In this document: positions 27,331 to 37,468 of the stretch, piece by piece
Layout: each line of letters starts with the position of its first letter
Position numbering within the stretch: the stretch's first letter is position 1
Source of the DNA: Pseudoalteromonas sp. CO133X
Lineage (GTDB): Bacteria; Pseudomonadota; Gammaproteobacteria; Enterobacterales; Alteromonadaceae
Direction: 5' to 3'
DNA length: 64,000 nucleotides
Assembly: GCA_004208945.1 (NCBI GenBank)
Contig: SGPE01000009.1
Coordinates: forward strand, 372,001 to 436,000
Notes under the pieces: generated by a model
What the model saw: only the letters and a program-made list of their open reading frames with translations
What the model was told of the DNA's origin: nothing
Databases searched by the model: none
Made by a program: the position numbers and the translations under genes

Positions 27331-28890
27331 TTAGCTCATCGCCATCATCATTTTTGCAGGATCTTCTAAGTAAGACTTCCACAAGTTGTTGAAGCGAGCA
27401 ATAGTGCCACCATCAATCACTCTGTGGTCGCCAGACCAGCTTACTTGCATTATAGCTGCTGAAATCACATTCCCTTTTTCATCAAAACGAGGTAAGTGCT
27501 GCAGTTTACCTAAAGCTACAATCGCCACTTCTGGCTTATTGATGATCGGGGTTGCAATTGTGCCGCCAATCGCACCGATGTTCGAAATACTAATCGTACC
27601 GCCTTTTAAATCATCGGGTGATACGCGACCATCACGTGCCGCCTCTGTTAAACGCGTCACTTCGTTTGCAACATCTACAATGCTCTTTGACTGACATGAC
27701 TTAATGTTGGGTACAAGTAAACCAATCTTAGAATCAACCGCCATACCGATGTTATGATCATCAAAGTAAGTCAGCTCACTGCAATCATCATTAACTTGTG
27801 AGTTAAGTACTGGGAATTGTTTAATAGCTAATGACAGCGCTTTGATAAAGAACGGCATCATAGTGAGCTTAACGCCCTGTTGCTTATACTGCTCTTTTAG
27901 CTCGCTGCGCATTGCAATCAGTTTTGTTAGGTCGATTTCATCACAGAAAGTAAAGTGAGGAATTGTCGATACTGACGCAACCATTTGCTTCGCCATTGCC
28001 GCTTTAATACCTTTAATTGGCTCAACACGGCTACCACCAACAGAAGTTGATGATGAAGCTTTACCCGTAGTATCTTGTGATACAGCTTGACTTGGCGCTT
28101 GATTCAAGAAATCTTCGATATCTTGCTTATAAATCCGGCCATTTTTACCCGAGCCTGGCACTTGCGTTAAATCAACATCAAGTTCACGCGCTTTACGACG
28201 AACAGCAGGTGAAGCAACCGCTTTTTTGTTAAGTTGTTTTTCAACTTTAGGGGCTGTTTTTTCAGCCGGCTTATTCGCAGCATTACTTTGCGCTTTCACT
28301 ACCGCAGAACTCACATCTGGCTCTGCGCTTTGTCCTGCAATACTCATTTGGAATAATGGGCTGTGAACCGCTGCAATATCACCTTTTTTGTAATAAAGCT
28401 TTTCGACTTTACCTGTGTATTTAGCCGGAATTTGCACCAGTGCTTTGTCTGTCATTACATCACAAACCGCTTGATCTTCAATGATTTCATCACCTTCACT
28501 GACTAACCACTCCACGATTTCGCACTCAACGATACCTTCACCAATGTCCGGTAAAATAAAGTCCTCTAACTGTGTTCCTGAGGTTGAAGTTTGCGGTGTT
28601 GGTTTTACTGGCGCATCCTCAGCGGTTTCAACTGATTGGCTTGGTGCTTCGCCATCAACATCCATCGCAAATAATGGTGCATGGACTTTAGCAATATCAC
28701 CTTTTGCATAATAAAGTTTACTGATCACCCCATCATGGACAGCTGGAATTTGCACAAGCGCTTTGTCGGTCATCACATCACAAATTGGCTGATCTTCTTT
28801 TACAGAATCGCCTTCTGCAACTAACCATTCAACGATTTCACACTCTACGATGCCTTCGCCGATATCTGGCAAGATAAAATCTTTAGACAT
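27331..28890 (-). CDS. bkdB: Branched-chain alpha-keto acid dehydrogenase E2
   Basis: E2 is the lipoyl acyltransferase core that transfers the branched-chain acyl group to CoA. The 519-residue protein has two N-terminal lipoyl domains (residues 1-80 and about 112-190), each with the lipoylated lysine in VMTDKALVQIPA, then a peripheral subunit-binding domain (SPAVRRKARELDVDL) and the C-terminal catalytic domain with the active-site HRVIDGG. It follows the E1 beta gene by 8 bases in a leftward operon. No E3 gene is present, so a shared lipoamide dehydrogenase is implied. Confidence 0.95.
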   Translation of the reverse strand: MSKDFILPDIGEGIVECEIVEWLVAEGDSVKEDQPICDVMTDKALVQIPAVHDGVISKLYYAKGDIAKVHAPLFAMDVDGEAPSQSVETAEDAPVKPTPQTSTSGTQLEDFILPDIGEGIVECEIVEWLVSEGDEIIEDQAVCDVMTDKALVQIPAKYTGKVEKLYYKKGDIAAVHSPLFQMSIAGQSAEPDVSSAVVKAQSNAANKPAEKTAPKVEKQLNKKAVASPAVRRKARELDVDLTQVPGSGKNGRIYKQDIEDFLNQAPSQAVSQDTTGKASSSTSVGGSRVEPIKGIKAAMAKQMVASVSTIPHFTFCDEIDLTKLIAMRSELKEQYKQQGVKLTMMPFFIKALSLAIKQFPVLNSQVNDDCSELTYFDDHNIGMAVDSKIGLLVPNIKSCQSKSIVDVANEVTRLTEAARDGRVSPDDLKGGTISISNIGAIGGTIATPIINKPEVAIVALGKLQHLPRFDEKGNVISAAIMQVSWSGDHRVIDGGTIARFNNLWKSYLEDPAKMMMAMS

Positions 28891-28898
28891 ACTGACTC

Positions 28899-29876
28899 CT
28901 AAAACTCTACTGATTGCTTAATCGCAGCAAGCACTTTAAGTGCATCCGGCACATATTCTTTTTCAAGTGCTAATGGGTATGGCGTATCTAAACCACACAC
29001 GCGAGCAATTGGCGATTCAAGATGTAAGAAACACTCTTGTTGAATTGTTGCAACGATCTCTGCACCAAAACCATTGGTGATTGGTGCTTCGTGGCTAACC
29101 ACTAAACGGCCCGTTTTGATTACTGATTTCGCAATAGTCTCTACATCCCACGGTAAAATGGTGCGTAAGTCGATAACTTCACAGCTAATGCCTTGCTCAG
29201 CTGCTTTTTTAGCGGCATCTTCGATGATTTCCATCTGTGCACCCCAAGCAAGTAAAGTGACATCAGTGCCCTCTTGCACGATTTCAGCTTTACCGAGCTC
29301 GATGCTGTAATCTTCTTCTGGTACTTCACCTGTTGATGCACGATATAAACGTTTCGGCTCAAAGAAAATAACAGGGTTGTCATCTTTAATCGATGCACGA
29401 AGCAAACCTTTTGCTTGGTATGGGTTACGTGGCACAACCAACTTCAAACCCGGTGTATGAGCAAAATAGGCTTCTGGTGATTGTGAGTGATATAAACCAC
29501 CGGCAATACCACCACCGTATGGAGTACGGATTGTTAAGTTGCCTACATTGAATTCATTACCACTACGGTAACGGAATTTAGCTGATTCATTCACGATTTG
29601 GTCAAACGCAGGGAAAATATAATCTGCAAATTGAATTTCAGCTAAAGCAGGTGCACCAAATGCCGCTAAACCATTGGCAAAACCTAAAATACCTTGCTCA
29701 GTTAACGGTGTATTGAACACACGGTGCTTACCATATTTTTCTTGTAAGCCAGATGTAGCACGGAATACACCACCAAAATAACCAACGTCTTCACCAAAAA
29801 TACAGGCATTTGGATGCTCAGCCATGGTGATATCTAGGGCAGAGTTAATTGCATGAAGCATGTTCATTTTAGCCAT
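28899..29876 (-). CDS. bkdA2: Branched-chain alpha-keto acid dehydrogenase E1 beta
   Basis: The 325-residue E1 beta subunit completes the thiamine-diphosphate decarboxylase that starts oxidation of the keto acids of Leu, Ile and Val. Typical segments are [56 protein letters not shown] and [15 protein letters not shown]. Its start codon overlaps the stop of the E1 alpha gene by one base, giving tight coupling. The same family includes pyruvate E1 beta, but operon context and the paired alpha subunit favour Bkd. Confidence 0.94.
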   Translation of the reverse strand: MAKMNMLHAINSALDITMAEHPNACIFGEDVGYFGGVFRATSGLQEKYGKHRVFNTPLTEQGILGFANGLAAFGAPALAEIQFADYIFPAFDQIVNESAKFRYRSGNEFNVGNLTIRTPYGGGIAGGLYHSQSPEAYFAHTPGLKLVVPRNPYQAKGLLRASIKDDNPVIFFEPKRLYRASTGEVPEEDYSIELGKAEIVQEGTDVTLLAWGAQMEIIEDAAKKAAEQGISCEVIDLRTILPWDVETIAKSVIKTGRLVVSHEAPITNGFGAEIVATIQQECFLHLESPIARVCGLDTPYPLALEKEYVPDALKVLAAIKQSVEF

Positions 29877-31090
29877 TACTTTAATCTCCCTGCAGTTGTT
29901 GGATAAGCATCAGGATGCTGCAAAATATGCTCTTTTAGTTGTTCGTATTGTTTTTGCAGTGATGGAATTGGCGTATCGTAAACATCTGAAATAAGCTCTT
30001 CTAATGCAGGTTTTGCCACTTTTTCAGCACGCTTAAGAGCCGCTAAAATTTCTTCACGAATTGTTTCTTTGTCTTTAGCGTCTTGCGCTTCGTCTAACCA
30101 ACCTTGTTTTAATAACCACTTACGGAAACGCTCAATTGGACAGCCTTTATGTTTTGCTTCTTCGTCTTTTGTACGGTAGCCGCTTGGGTCGTCACTAGTC
30201 GAGTGAGCACCTAAACGATATGCAATTGACTCGATTAAAACGGGTTCACCTTTAGTCGTTACTATTTCACGGGCTTTTTTCGTTGCAGCATAAACTGCAA
30301 GTGCGTCAGCACCGTCAACGCGGATTGTTTTAATGCCGTAACCAACACCACGTGAAGCAATTCCATCACCTTTAAATTGTTCATCAGCAGGTGTAGAAAT
30401 CGCATAACCATTATTACGAGCAAAGAAAATCACTGGCGCTTCATGAACAGCAGCCATGTTTAAACCAGCATGGAAATCACCTTCAGAGGCAGCACCTTCA
30501 CCAAAGTAACAAATAGTAATGTTATCAATCGTGCTATTTAACTCGCCGGTTTGGGCATCAACATGACGCACTTTTTGACCGTACGCATAACCTGTTGCTT
30601 GCGGAATTTGTGTACCAAGCGGTGATGAAATGGTCATGTAGTTAAGTTCGCGTGAGCCATAGTGGATTGGCATTTGGCGACCTTTACCCAAATCTTTTTC
30701 ATTTGAAAACATTTGGTTCATGAATTGGTCAAGGCTAAAACCACGATAACGTAAAGCGGCTTGTTCGCGGTATTGGGCCATGATCATGTCGTTTTGATCA
30801 AGCGCTGCTGCTGATGCTGTTACAGCTGCTTCTTCACCTAAACATTGCATATAAAAGCTAACGCGACCTTGTCGCTGGGCAGCTTGCATACGCTCATCAA
30901 GAGCACGAATAAAACGCATTGTCTCGTATAGATGGATTGCTGTTGCTTTGTCGATATCAGGTGCGGTTGCACCCTCGTAGATGTCGCCTTCCTCATTAAG
31001 AATACTTAATGTAGGAATTGTTAATGCGTGACCATCAATAAATGACAGTTCATGATTAATGTTTAGCGATACGTTATTTGGATTACTCAT
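29876..31090 (-). CDS. bkdA1: Branched-chain alpha-keto acid dehydrogenase E1 alpha
   Basis: The 404-residue E1 alpha subunit holds the thiamine diphosphate. The ThDP motif starts at [21 protein letters not shown] and ends in the [10 protein letters not shown] block, and the phosphorylatable loop [15 protein letters not shown] follows. A 50-residue N-terminal extension before GATAPDI is common in the proteobacterial Bkd type. It is the first gene of the operon. The 269 bp upstream holds a palindrome that also resembles the sites at the etf genes. Confidence 0.95.
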   Translation of the reverse strand: MSNPNNVSLNINHELSFIDGHALTIPTLSILNEEGDIYEGATAPDIDKATAIHLYETMRFIRALDERMQAAQRQGRVSFYMQCLGEEAAVTASAAALDQNDMIMAQYREQAALRYRGFSLDQFMNQMFSNEKDLGKGRQMPIHYGSRELNYMTISSPLGTQIPQATGYAYGQKVRHVDAQTGELNSTIDNITICYFGEGAASEGDFHAGLNMAAVHEAPVIFFARNNGYAISTPADEQFKGDGIASRGVGYGIKTIRVDGADALAVYAATKKAREIVTTKGEPVLIESIAYRLGAHSTSDDPSGYRTKDEEAKHKGCPIERFRKWLLKQGWLDEAQDAKDKETIREEILAALKRAEKVAKPALEELISDVYDTPIPSLQKQYEQLKEHILQHPDAYPTTAGRLK

Positions 31091-31212
31091 AACCTACCTT
31101 CTTTCGTTGTCAGAAACCTACGCCACTGCCCTTATTTGTGTTTTTATCAGCTTGAGCTGCAAGGATAAAGTTTGCGCAATATTCAATCAAATTAAATTAA
31201 ACTGCCGTCACT

Positions 31213-31226
31213 TTACGTTAACGTAA
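31213..31226. promoter_or_regulatory. LiuR-type operator before the bkd operon
   Basis: TTACGTTAACGTAA is a perfect 14-bp palindrome, 120-140 bp upstream of bkdA1. Its ACGTnAACGT core is shared with the etf site at 11499-11516. A MerR-family LiuR regulator of branched-chain amino acid use is the likely reader; this is inference from motif and targets. The rest of 31091-31359 holds no gene that I can see. Confidence 0.7.
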
Positions 31227-31359
31227 GTTGTTATTCAACTAATCATAGACGAATAGTCGATAAATGGCTAAATACGCATGGAAAGTTAACTATACAACAA
31301 AATAAAACTATTAAAGTCATACAGTTAACTACAATGGGATGGGTGTTAATGCAACAAAT

Positions 31360-32415
31360 TTAAATAAAGTTGCTATCAACTTTCATAGGGATAACGGTAA
31401 GCAAAGCACGCTGACCTAAGGCTACATCTGCATTTGGGAAGATAATCGCTTCACCGTCAACGTCCGCTTCATACCTGGTCTGACCATCAATCGCTAATAA
31501 TTCACCTTTGGCAAAACCGGTGAAATTTTCCACATCATCAGCAAATGGGAAACTAAAGTCTTCGCAAGTACGGTTTATTGTTCTATAAACTGAAAACAAC
31601 TCAAAATCTTCTGCATTGAATTCTTTGTATTCAACAGTTTCTTGACTAATTAATGCAGTTAACGTTTGTTTGGTTTTCTCAAAGCGAGACATGTCATTTT
31701 CGCCAAATGGCTTTACTTGACCAAGCTCAACCGTAAATGAGTCAGCGCCGTGGACATATGACGAGTAGTAGCTAAACGTTGTTGCCGCAGATTTCATCAT
31801 TAATACTGTGTTTACGCCACAGCTAAGTAAAAATTGTAACTGCGACTTTTTCCAAGGCTTACCATGTAAAAATGGATACACTGCAAATTTTTCATTTTTA
31901 GAGCCACGTATTGCCGTATGTAGGTCATAATGAAAACGTTCACTGCCCTGGTTGCCTCGTTCGAAGAAATCAGAGACCACATCTTCAAGTAGCTTTGCGC
32001 GCACGCGCTCAGGGTTTGAGGCAATCCCTTCAACAGTATGGTGGCCGTTAAATAAACGGTTTAAGTTTTCATCAACAAAACGCTTACCAATATTAATTGA
32101 TTTAGGGTTACCAAAAATAAACAATACGCGCTGTTTCAGTGTCAGTTCTTCTACAATGATTGCTTTGATTAATTGATCGCAGATTTCAATTGGCGCTGTT
32201 TCGTTACCATGTATCGCACTTGAAAGCACAATATCTTTATTTGTTTGTTCTTTTGGTTGAAACTCTATGATACCCGTATCATGAACTGTTACATCCGTGC
32301 CATTTTTAAGGGTGAATGATGATGGTTCAAGTTGAAACTCATTGCTGCGAGTGAGTGTTAAAAAGTCGCCTGTACGTTTTAATTCATCTAGGTATGCAGA
32401 GGTTGAATAGCTCAT
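31360..32415 (-). CDS. astE: Succinylglutamate desuccinylase
   Basis: AstE removes succinate from N2-succinylglutamate, the last step of the arginine succinyltransferase pathway. The 351-residue protein is an M14-like zinc hydrolase: [14 protein letters not shown] gives His and Glu zinc ligands, [10 protein letters not shown] a third His, and [12 protein letters not shown] carries the catalytic Glu region. AGGA precedes the ATG. No other ast genes are nearby, so the pathway is scattered. It follows pgm on the same strand after a terminator. Confidence 0.92.
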   Translation of the reverse strand: MSYSTSAYLDELKRTGDFLTLTRSNEFQLEPSSFTLKNGTDVTVHDTGIIEFQPKEQTNKDIVLSSAIHGNETAPIEICDQLIKAIIVEELTLKQRVLFIFGNPKSINIGKRFVDENLNRLFNGHHTVEGIASNPERVRAKLLEDVVSDFFERGNQGSERFHYDLHTAIRGSKNEKFAVYPFLHGKPWKKSQLQFLLSCGVNTVLMMKSAATTFSYYSSYVHGADSFTVELGQVKPFGENDMSRFEKTKQTLTALISQETVEYKEFNAEDFELFSVYRTINRTCEDFSFPFADDVENFTGFAKGELLAIDGQTRYEADVDGEAIIFPNADVALGQRALLTVIPMKVDSNFI

Positions 32416-32450
32416 TGTTCTATCCTAATAATGCGTGAGAGTAGAATACA

Positions 32451-32477
32451 AAAACGGCTGAGAATATCAGCCGTTTT
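32451..32477. terminator. Intrinsic terminator after pgm
   Basis: AAAACGGCTG and CAGCCGTTTT pair around 7 bases; it separates pgm from astE on the minus strand. Confidence 0.85.
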
Positions 32478-32494
32478 AAAAGATAAAAAAGAGA

Positions 32495-34132
32495 TTAGCT
32501 AATTACTGAATCAACTAGTTTTTTCGCTTCTTTTTCAAGTAATGCTAAATGTTCTTCACCTTTGAATGATTCAAGGTAAATTTTATAAATATCTTCAGTG
32601 CCTGATGGACGCGCAGCAAACCAGCCGTTTTCTGTGACCACTTTTAAGCCACCAATTGCAGCATTGTTACCTGGTGCATGGGTTAGCTTTTGCGTAATGG
32701 CATCGCCAGCTAACGTACCTGCAGTAACATCATTAGCAGAAAGTGCTTTTAAACGTTCTTTTTGCTGTGAGGTTGCTGGCGCATCGATACGCTTATAGAT
32801 AGGCGCACCAAACTCTTGTTCTAGCTCTTTGTAAAGCTGCGACGGTGTTTTGCCAGTTACTGCTAAAATCTCAGCAGCAAGTAGACCTAAAATAAAGCCA
32901 TCTTTATCTGTGTTCCAAACTGTACCATCGAAGCGTAAGAACGACGCCCCTGCACTTTCTTCACCACCGAAAGCAAGAGTCCCTTTACCTAGGCCTTCAA
33001 CAAACCATTTAAAACCAACGGGTACTTCTTTTACTTTACGATTGTTACGCTCTACAACTTTATCAATCATGCCGCTTGATACAAGCGTTTTACCAATCGC
33101 CACATCTTTTGACCAATCACGATTATTTAATAAGTAATCGATCGCCACCGCTAAGAAGTGATTTGGGTTCATTAAACCATCAGGCGTCACAATACCATGG
33201 CGGTCATAATCAGGGTCATTACCAATACCAATATCATAATCATCTTTGAGTGCGATTAAATTGGTCATGGCATAAGGCGATGAACAATCCATACGAATTT
33301 TGCCATCTTTATCAAGTGGCATAAAAGCAAAGCGTGGATCAACATCTTTATTTACGACTGTTAGGTCTAAATTGTATTTCTCCGCGATTACAGGCCAAAA
33401 ATTAATGCCTGAACCACCAAGCGGGTCAATACCTACTTTTATGTTTGCTTCACTAATGGCTTTTAGATTAATTATATTTTCTAAATCGTCAACATATGGA
33501 TTAATAAAGTCTTGATATTTTATAAAACCTGAGCGAGATGCTTTAGCAAATGGAAATAGCTCTACTTCAACGAGATCTTCAAGTAGTAACTGATTTGCTC
33601 TATCTTCAATCCATTTAGTTACATCAGTATCAGCAGGTCCACCGTTTGGCGGATTATATTTAAAACCACCGTCTTCTGGTGGATTGTGAGATGGTGTAAC
33701 GACAATACCATCCGCTAATTCATTTGGATTTTGTTTATTATGTGACACAACCGCATGACTGATCACAGGTGTAGGGGTGTATTCGTCGTTTTCTTGCGTA
33801 ATAACTTGTACTTCGTTAGCAACCAGTACTTCAATAGCTGAATTAAATGCTGCCTCACTCAAAGCATGTGTATCTTTACCTAGAAAAAGAGGGCCAAAAA
33901 TATCATTTTCTTTGCGGTAATCACAAATAGCTTGAGTAATAGCTAATATATGCGATTCATTAAACTTAACATCGTACGAGCAGCCGCGATGTCCTGACGT
34001 ACCAAAAGCCACACAATGCTCTGGATTTTGTTCAAGATCAGGCTCATTTAAATAGTAGGCAGAAACCAGTTTAGGTACATTAACTAAGCTTTCTTGTGGT
34101 GCGGTTTTTCCTGCATCCGGGTGAATCGCCAT
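32495..34132 (-). CDS. pgm: Phosphoglucomutase
   Basis: Pgm interconverts glucose 1-phosphate and glucose 6-phosphate. The 545-residue protein contains the phosphoserine loop [11 protein letters not shown], the metal loop DPDYDRHGI, the sugar-binding GGEESAG, and the phosphate-binding [12 protein letters not shown] near the C-terminus. Length matches the E. coli enzyme. AAGGA lies just before the ATG. It is directly downstream of seqA, the order known from E. coli. Confidence 0.97.
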   Translation of the reverse strand: MAIHPDAGKTAPQESLVNVPKLVSAYYLNEPDLEQNPEHCVAFGTSGHRGCSYDVKFNESHILAITQAICDYRKENDIFGPLFLGKDTHALSEAAFNSAIEVLVANEVQVITQENDEYTPTPVISHAVVSHNKQNPNELADGIVVTPSHNPPEDGGFKYNPPNGGPADTDVTKWIEDRANQLLLEDLVEVELFPFAKASRSGFIKYQDFINPYVDDLENIINLKAISEANIKVGIDPLGGSGINFWPVIAEKYNLDLTVVNKDVDPRFAFMPLDKDGKIRMDCSSPYAMTNLIALKDDYDIGIGNDPDYDRHGIVTPDGLMNPNHFLAVAIDYLLNNRDWSKDVAIGKTLVSSGMIDKVVERNNRKVKEVPVGFKWFVEGLGKGTLAFGGEESAGASFLRFDGTVWNTDKDGFILGLLAAEILAVTGKTPSQLYKELEQEFGAPIYKRIDAPATSQQKERLKALSANDVTAGTLAGDAITQKLTHAPGNNAAIGGLKVVTENGWFAARPSGTEDIYKIYLESFKGEEHLALLEKEAKKLVDSVIS

Positions 34133-34148
34133 AATATTTCCTTATCGG

Positions 34149-34733
34149 TTATAAATAGTCACGGATTTTTTCAGCGTCATCACTGCTGTAACCTAAACAC
34201 AGCGCGACTTCGTGAAGCATCATTTTCTTACGTGTTGTATTTGAGTTCGTCATCACCCAATATTCTGTATCGGTAATGTTTTTCGGGTTCATGCTACTAC
34301 CACTTTCGAGTAATGCTTCTTTACTGGTAGCAAAATAAACGCGATCACGGCCTTTTATATCTAATACATTGACAAATTCATTTTTGTGAGAACGGTATAA
34401 GGCAGCTAAAATGAATAAGAAACGCCCTACAACACCCTTTTGCATTGCAAGCTCTTCTTTGTTCAATACATTAAAAACATTCCCTTTGGCTTGGCTAGTA
34501 GCCGTTTTTTCTACTTCTGGCTCAGGCTGTTGTGTATTTTCAGTTGCGTGGTCAGTTACAGGTTCAACGGTTGAGGTTTCTTGTTCACTATGTTCATTCG
34601 TTGTTTCTGCTACCGTGTTACCATCAGAAAGGTTTAATAAACGACGCAAAATAGTTGATGCACTTTCACCAATACTTTGAGTGTTACTTGCTATGTATTG
34701 ATATAACTCGTCGTCTATGTCGATTTTTTTCAT
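34149..34733 (-). CDS. seqA: Replication negative regulator SeqA
   Basis: SeqA binds hemimethylated GATC sites, sequesters oriC and limits re-initiation. The N-terminal oligomerisation segment (MKKIDIDDELYQYIASNT, IGESASTILRRLL) and the C-terminal DNA-binding domain are clear. The middle, about residues 45-90, is a Glu/Thr-rich linker. I start it at ATG 34733 (194 residues), aligned with E. coli SeqA and preceded by AGGA at 7 bases. It is upstream of pgm by 16 bases and divergent from ybfF. Confidence 0.95.
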   Translation of the reverse strand: MKKIDIDDELYQYIASNTQSIGESASTILRRLLNLSDGNTVAETTNEHSEQETSTVEPVTDHATENTQQPEPEVEKTATSQAKGNVFNVLNKEELAMQKGVVGRFLFILAALYRSHKNEFVNVLDIKGRDRVYFATSKEALLESGSSMNPKNITDTEYWVMTNSNTTRKKMMLHEVALCLGYSSDDAEKIRDYL

Positions 34734-34864
34734 GTTATTCCTGTCTTTACGGGTCACATTTTAAAAGTTCTCAATGATTATACCTAAGCTCGAAGTAATT
34801 CTCTATGTTTTGCAATTTGTAATTTCGCTAGGCAAAATACAGCGATTAAAAATAGGAGTTTAAA

Positions 34865-35629
34865 ATGCTATTAAACTACCAACAATTGGGCCAAGGCCCT
34901 GACGTTGTATTGATCCATGGTTTGTTTGGCTCACTAGAAAACTTGAATGTTATAGCCAAAGCATTAGCTGAAAATTACACTGTTACTAATGTTGATTTAC
35001 GAAACCATGGTAGGTCATTTCATAGTGAAACGATGAACTACGAAGTAATGGCAGACGATATTTACAACTTACTAAAGAACTTAAACATATCAAATGCACA
35101 TATTATTGGCCATTCAATGGGTGGCAAAGCAGCGATGCAATTAGCGATCAAGTACAATGATGTGGTCAATAAGTTGGTTGTATTAGATATTTCCCCTGTA
35201 GCAAATAAACCGCGACACAGTGCTATTTTTGCTGGTTTAAACGAAGTGGCTGAATCTAATGTTGCAGATAGAAAAGCAGCAGATCTACTATTAGCAAAAC
35301 ATATCGACGAGATGGGTGTTCGACAATTTTTATTAAAAAGTTTTGCGAAAAACGATCAAGGACAGTATCAATGGCGATTTAATTTAGATGTTTTAAATCA
35401 GCAATATGAAAATATTTTGTCGCAACTTGATGAAAATGATTCTTGTTTATGTGATACTTTATTCGTGAAAGGTAATGATTCAGACTATATTTTGGCTGAG
35501 CATCGTCCAATGATTATGAATTTATTTCCAAATGCGAAGGCAAAAGTAATTCATGGTGCGGGTCATTGGTTACACGCGCAAAAACCACTTGCTGTAAATA
35601 AAGCAATCAGCGATTTTTTACAGCAATAA
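34865..35629 (+). CDS. ybfF: Alpha/beta hydrolase, YbfF-like esterase
   Basis: The 254-residue protein has the nucleophile elbow GHSMGG, an oxyanion segment LIHGLFGS and the catalytic His in HGAGHWLH. YbfF is an esterase that cleaves short acyl-CoA and ester substrates in vitro; its physiological role is unsettled. The gene is divergent from seqA, as in E. coli, and begins the ybfF-DUF2788-ybfE-fldA run. AATAGGAG stands before the ATG. Confidence 0.9.
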   Translation: MLLNYQQLGQGPDVVLIHGLFGSLENLNVIAKALAENYTVTNVDLRNHGRSFHSETMNYEVMADDIYNLLKNLNISNAHIIGHSMGGKAAMQLAIKYNDVVNKLVVLDISPVANKPRHSAIFAGLNEVAESNVADRKAADLLLAKHIDEMGVRQFLLKSFAKNDQGQYQWRFNLDVLNQQYENILSQLDENDSCLCDTLFVKGNDSDYILAEHRPMIMNLFPNAKAKVIHGAGHWLHAQKPLAVNKAISDFLQQ

Positions 35630-35727
35630 AAGGCAAGAGAAAATTCACGTTTTTGATCTAGCCCACTAAATTATTATGATTTTGTGTGCTATAGTACGCG
35701 CCGTTTAATTTGAAGGTTTATACGTTG

Positions 35728-35949
35728 ATGGTCAGTCAGTTAATTAACGAATTTGATACCTTAGGGTTGTATTTTGGCTTAGCCGGCATTTTCTTTTTTA
35801 TTGGAATGGCAATTCAAGACGTCCTTAAAAAAGGTGATGTACCAAAATTTGGCCGATACATCGTTTGGTTAGTGCTGTTTTTAGGTTGCTCTGGGTTTAT
35901 AGCTAAAGGACTTATACAAGTGTTTTGGCAAGGCGCAGGTGTAGGCTAG
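35728..35949 (+). CDS. DUF2788 small inner-membrane protein
   Basis: The 73-residue product has two membrane segments (about 14-32 and 46-65 of the longer reading) separated by a charged loop DVLKKGDVPKFGRY. The family is DUF2788 by my recognition; its function is unknown. GAAGG lies 11 bases before ATG 35728; TTG 35725 at 8 bases is an alternative start. It sits between ybfF and ybfE, where E. coli has no such gene. A membrane protein at this point is unusual in an operon otherwise of soluble proteins. Confidence 0.75.
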   Translation: MVSQLINEFDTLGLYFGLAGIFFFIGMAIQDVLKKGDVPKFGRYIVWLVLFLGCSGFIAKGLIQVFWQGAGVG

Positions 35950-35951
35950 AC

Positions 35952-36230
35952 ATGGCAAAGTCAGAACTAGATAGAACAACACCCGATTTATTTGAATACG
36001 AAAAACGCCCTGGTAGGCCTAAAACAAACCCCCTACCTCGCGATATGCAATTAAAAGTGAATAAACGTAATCAAATAAAACGAGATAAAGCACGTGGTTT
36101 AAAGCGTGTAGAATTTAAGGTTTCATCACAGTTATATCAAGCATTAAGCGATATGGCAGATGCGCAGAATATTAGCCGTAGCGCGTTGATTGAAACAATT
36201 TTACAAGAAAGATTGGCTATTGATAGATAG
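35952..36230 (+). CDS. ybfE: LexA-regulated protein, YbfE family
   Basis: The 92-residue basic protein has an N-terminal segment with RPGRPKTNPLPRDMQ, an AT-hook-like GRP core, and a C-terminal ribbon-helix-helix pattern (VEFKVSSQLYQALSDMADAQ then NISRSALIETIL). It is likely a small DNA-binding protein. ATG 35952 starts just after the DUF2788 stop codon; a longer frame from 35925 overlaps that gene and is rejected. I saw no clear LexA box in the short upstream stretch, so SOS control is not shown here. Confidence 0.85.
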   Translation: MAKSELDRTTPDLFEYEKRPGRPKTNPLPRDMQLKVNKRNQIKRDKARGLKRVEFKVSSQLYQALSDMADAQNISRSALIETILQERLAIDR

Positions 36231-36244
36231 AAGGTTTTAAATCC

Positions 36245-36772
36245 ATGTCAAGCGTAGGTATTTTTTTCGGAAGCGATACAGGCAATACTGAACACGTAGC
36301 TAAAATGATCCAAAAAGAGCTAGGTAAGAAACTTGTCGCTGTTCATGACATTGCGAAAAGCTCTAAAGAAGAGATTGCTGAATTCGATTTGCTATTATTT
36401 GGTATCCCTACATGGTACTACGGTGAAGCGCAGTGCGATTGGGATGATTTTTTCCCTGAATTAGAAGAAATCGACTTCGAAGGAAAATTAGTCGCGATAT
36501 TTGGTTGTGGTGACCAAGAAGATTATGCAGAGTACTTCTTAGACGCTATGGGTATGGTAAATGATATCGTAACAGAGCGCGGTGCAATCGTTGTTGGTAA
36601 TTGGTCAACTGAAGGTTATGACTTCGAAGCATCAAAAGCACTTGTAGATGACAACCATTTTGTCGGCTTAGGTATTGATGAAGACCGTCAACCAGATCTT
36701 ACAGAAAAGCGTGTTAAAGACTGGTGTGCTCAGATTCATGACGAAATGTGTTTAGCGGAACTTGCTGATTAA
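36245..36772 (+). CDS. fldA: Flavodoxin
   Basis: FldA is the FMN electron carrier that serves BioB, pyruvate formate-lyase activation and other radical enzymes. The 175-residue protein has the FMN phosphate loop GSDTGNTEHVAK at about 9-20, the aromatic loop PTWYYGEAQCDWDDF and the GCGDQEDYAEYF loop. It is the long-chain type. The order ybfE-fldA-fur is the same as in E. coli. It could supply electrons to the BioB encoded earlier in this window. Confidence 0.95.
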   Translation: MSSVGIFFGSDTGNTEHVAKMIQKELGKKLVAVHDIAKSSKEEIAEFDLLLFGIPTWYYGEAQCDWDDFFPELEEIDFEGKLVAIFGCGDQEDYAEYFLDAMGMVNDIVTERGAIVVGNWSTEGYDFEASKALVDDNHFVGLGIDEDRQPDLTEKRVKDWCAQIHDEMCLAELAD

Positions 36773-36961
36773 TAACAAGTATTACTCGCATTTACTAGCT
36801 GCTGTAAAGATGCACAACCAATTCACTTTTGTTTGAAAAATCGGCAATTAAACGAATTGTTCTTTGCACTTAGTAACTAGGCACGTTATTCTACTAGTTG
36901 CTAATGTGTCGTGTGCATCTTAATGATGCCTAGTATAACTAAATAAATTGAGACAGATTGA
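36773..36961. promoter_or_regulatory. Upstream region of fur with nested inverted repeats
   Basis: TATAAC at 36934-36939 is a plausible -10 box for a short leader. Two nested long-range inverted repeats are visible: AAGATGCACA (36807-36816) with TGTGCATCTT (36912-36921), and ACTAGGCA (36876-36883) with TGCCTAGT (36927-36934). The second arm of each lies near the -10 box. Confidence 0.4.
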
Positions 36962-37405
36962 ATGACTGATCACAACTTGGAATTAAAAAAAGCAGGGTTA
37001 AAAGTAACGCTGCCACGTATTAAAATTTTAGAGATTCTGCAATCTCCAGACAATCAACACATCAGCGCTGAAGATGTCTATAAAATTTTATTAGACAAAG
37101 GCGAAGAGATTGGTCTTGCAACTGTCTATCGTGTTCTTAACCAATTTGATGATGCTGGTATCGTATCTCGCCACCACTTTGAAGGTGGAAAGTCGGTATT
37201 CGAACTATCAGGAAGTACACATCATGACCACCTTGTATGCTTGAAGTGTGGAAAGGTTGTAGAATTTGAGGATGATCTTATTGAACGTCGTCAAGTTGAA
37301 ATTGCTGAAGAAAATGGCATTAAGCTAACTAACCACTCACTATACTTATACGGTGAATGCGTTGACACTGAAAAGTGTAAAGAATACGCTGAATCAAATA
37401 GTTAA
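36962..37405 (+). CDS. fur: Ferric uptake regulator Fur
   Basis: Fur is the iron-responsive repressor of iron uptake genes. The 147-residue protein has the winged-helix recognition region (GLATVYRVLNQFDDAGIVSRHHFEGG) and the metal-binding block HHDHLVCLKCGKVVEF with the CxxC of the structural zinc; a second Cys pair occurs near the C-terminus. It is the last gene of the run that begins at ybfF, with its own upstream region of 189 bp, and is ended by a strong terminator. The Fur-like box at 26041-26055 may be one of its targets. Confidence 0.97.
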   Translation: MTDHNLELKKAGLKVTLPRIKILEILQSPDNQHISAEDVYKILLDKGEEIGLATVYRVLNQFDDAGIVSRHHFEGGKSVFELSGSTHHDHLVCLKCGKVVEFEDDLIERRQVEIAEENGIKLTNHSLYLYGECVDTEKCKEYAESNS

Positions 37406-37415
37406 TATTTGTATC

Positions 37416-37456
37416 AGACATAAAAAAACCTGCAGTTAGCAGGTTTTTTTATGTCT
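37416..37456. terminator. Bidirectional terminator after fur
   Basis: A perfect 18-bp stem (AGACAT, A-run, CCTGC) with loop AGTTA lies between convergent fur and fklB. Confidence 0.92.
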
Positions 37457-37468
37457 ATTAGAAACCAA

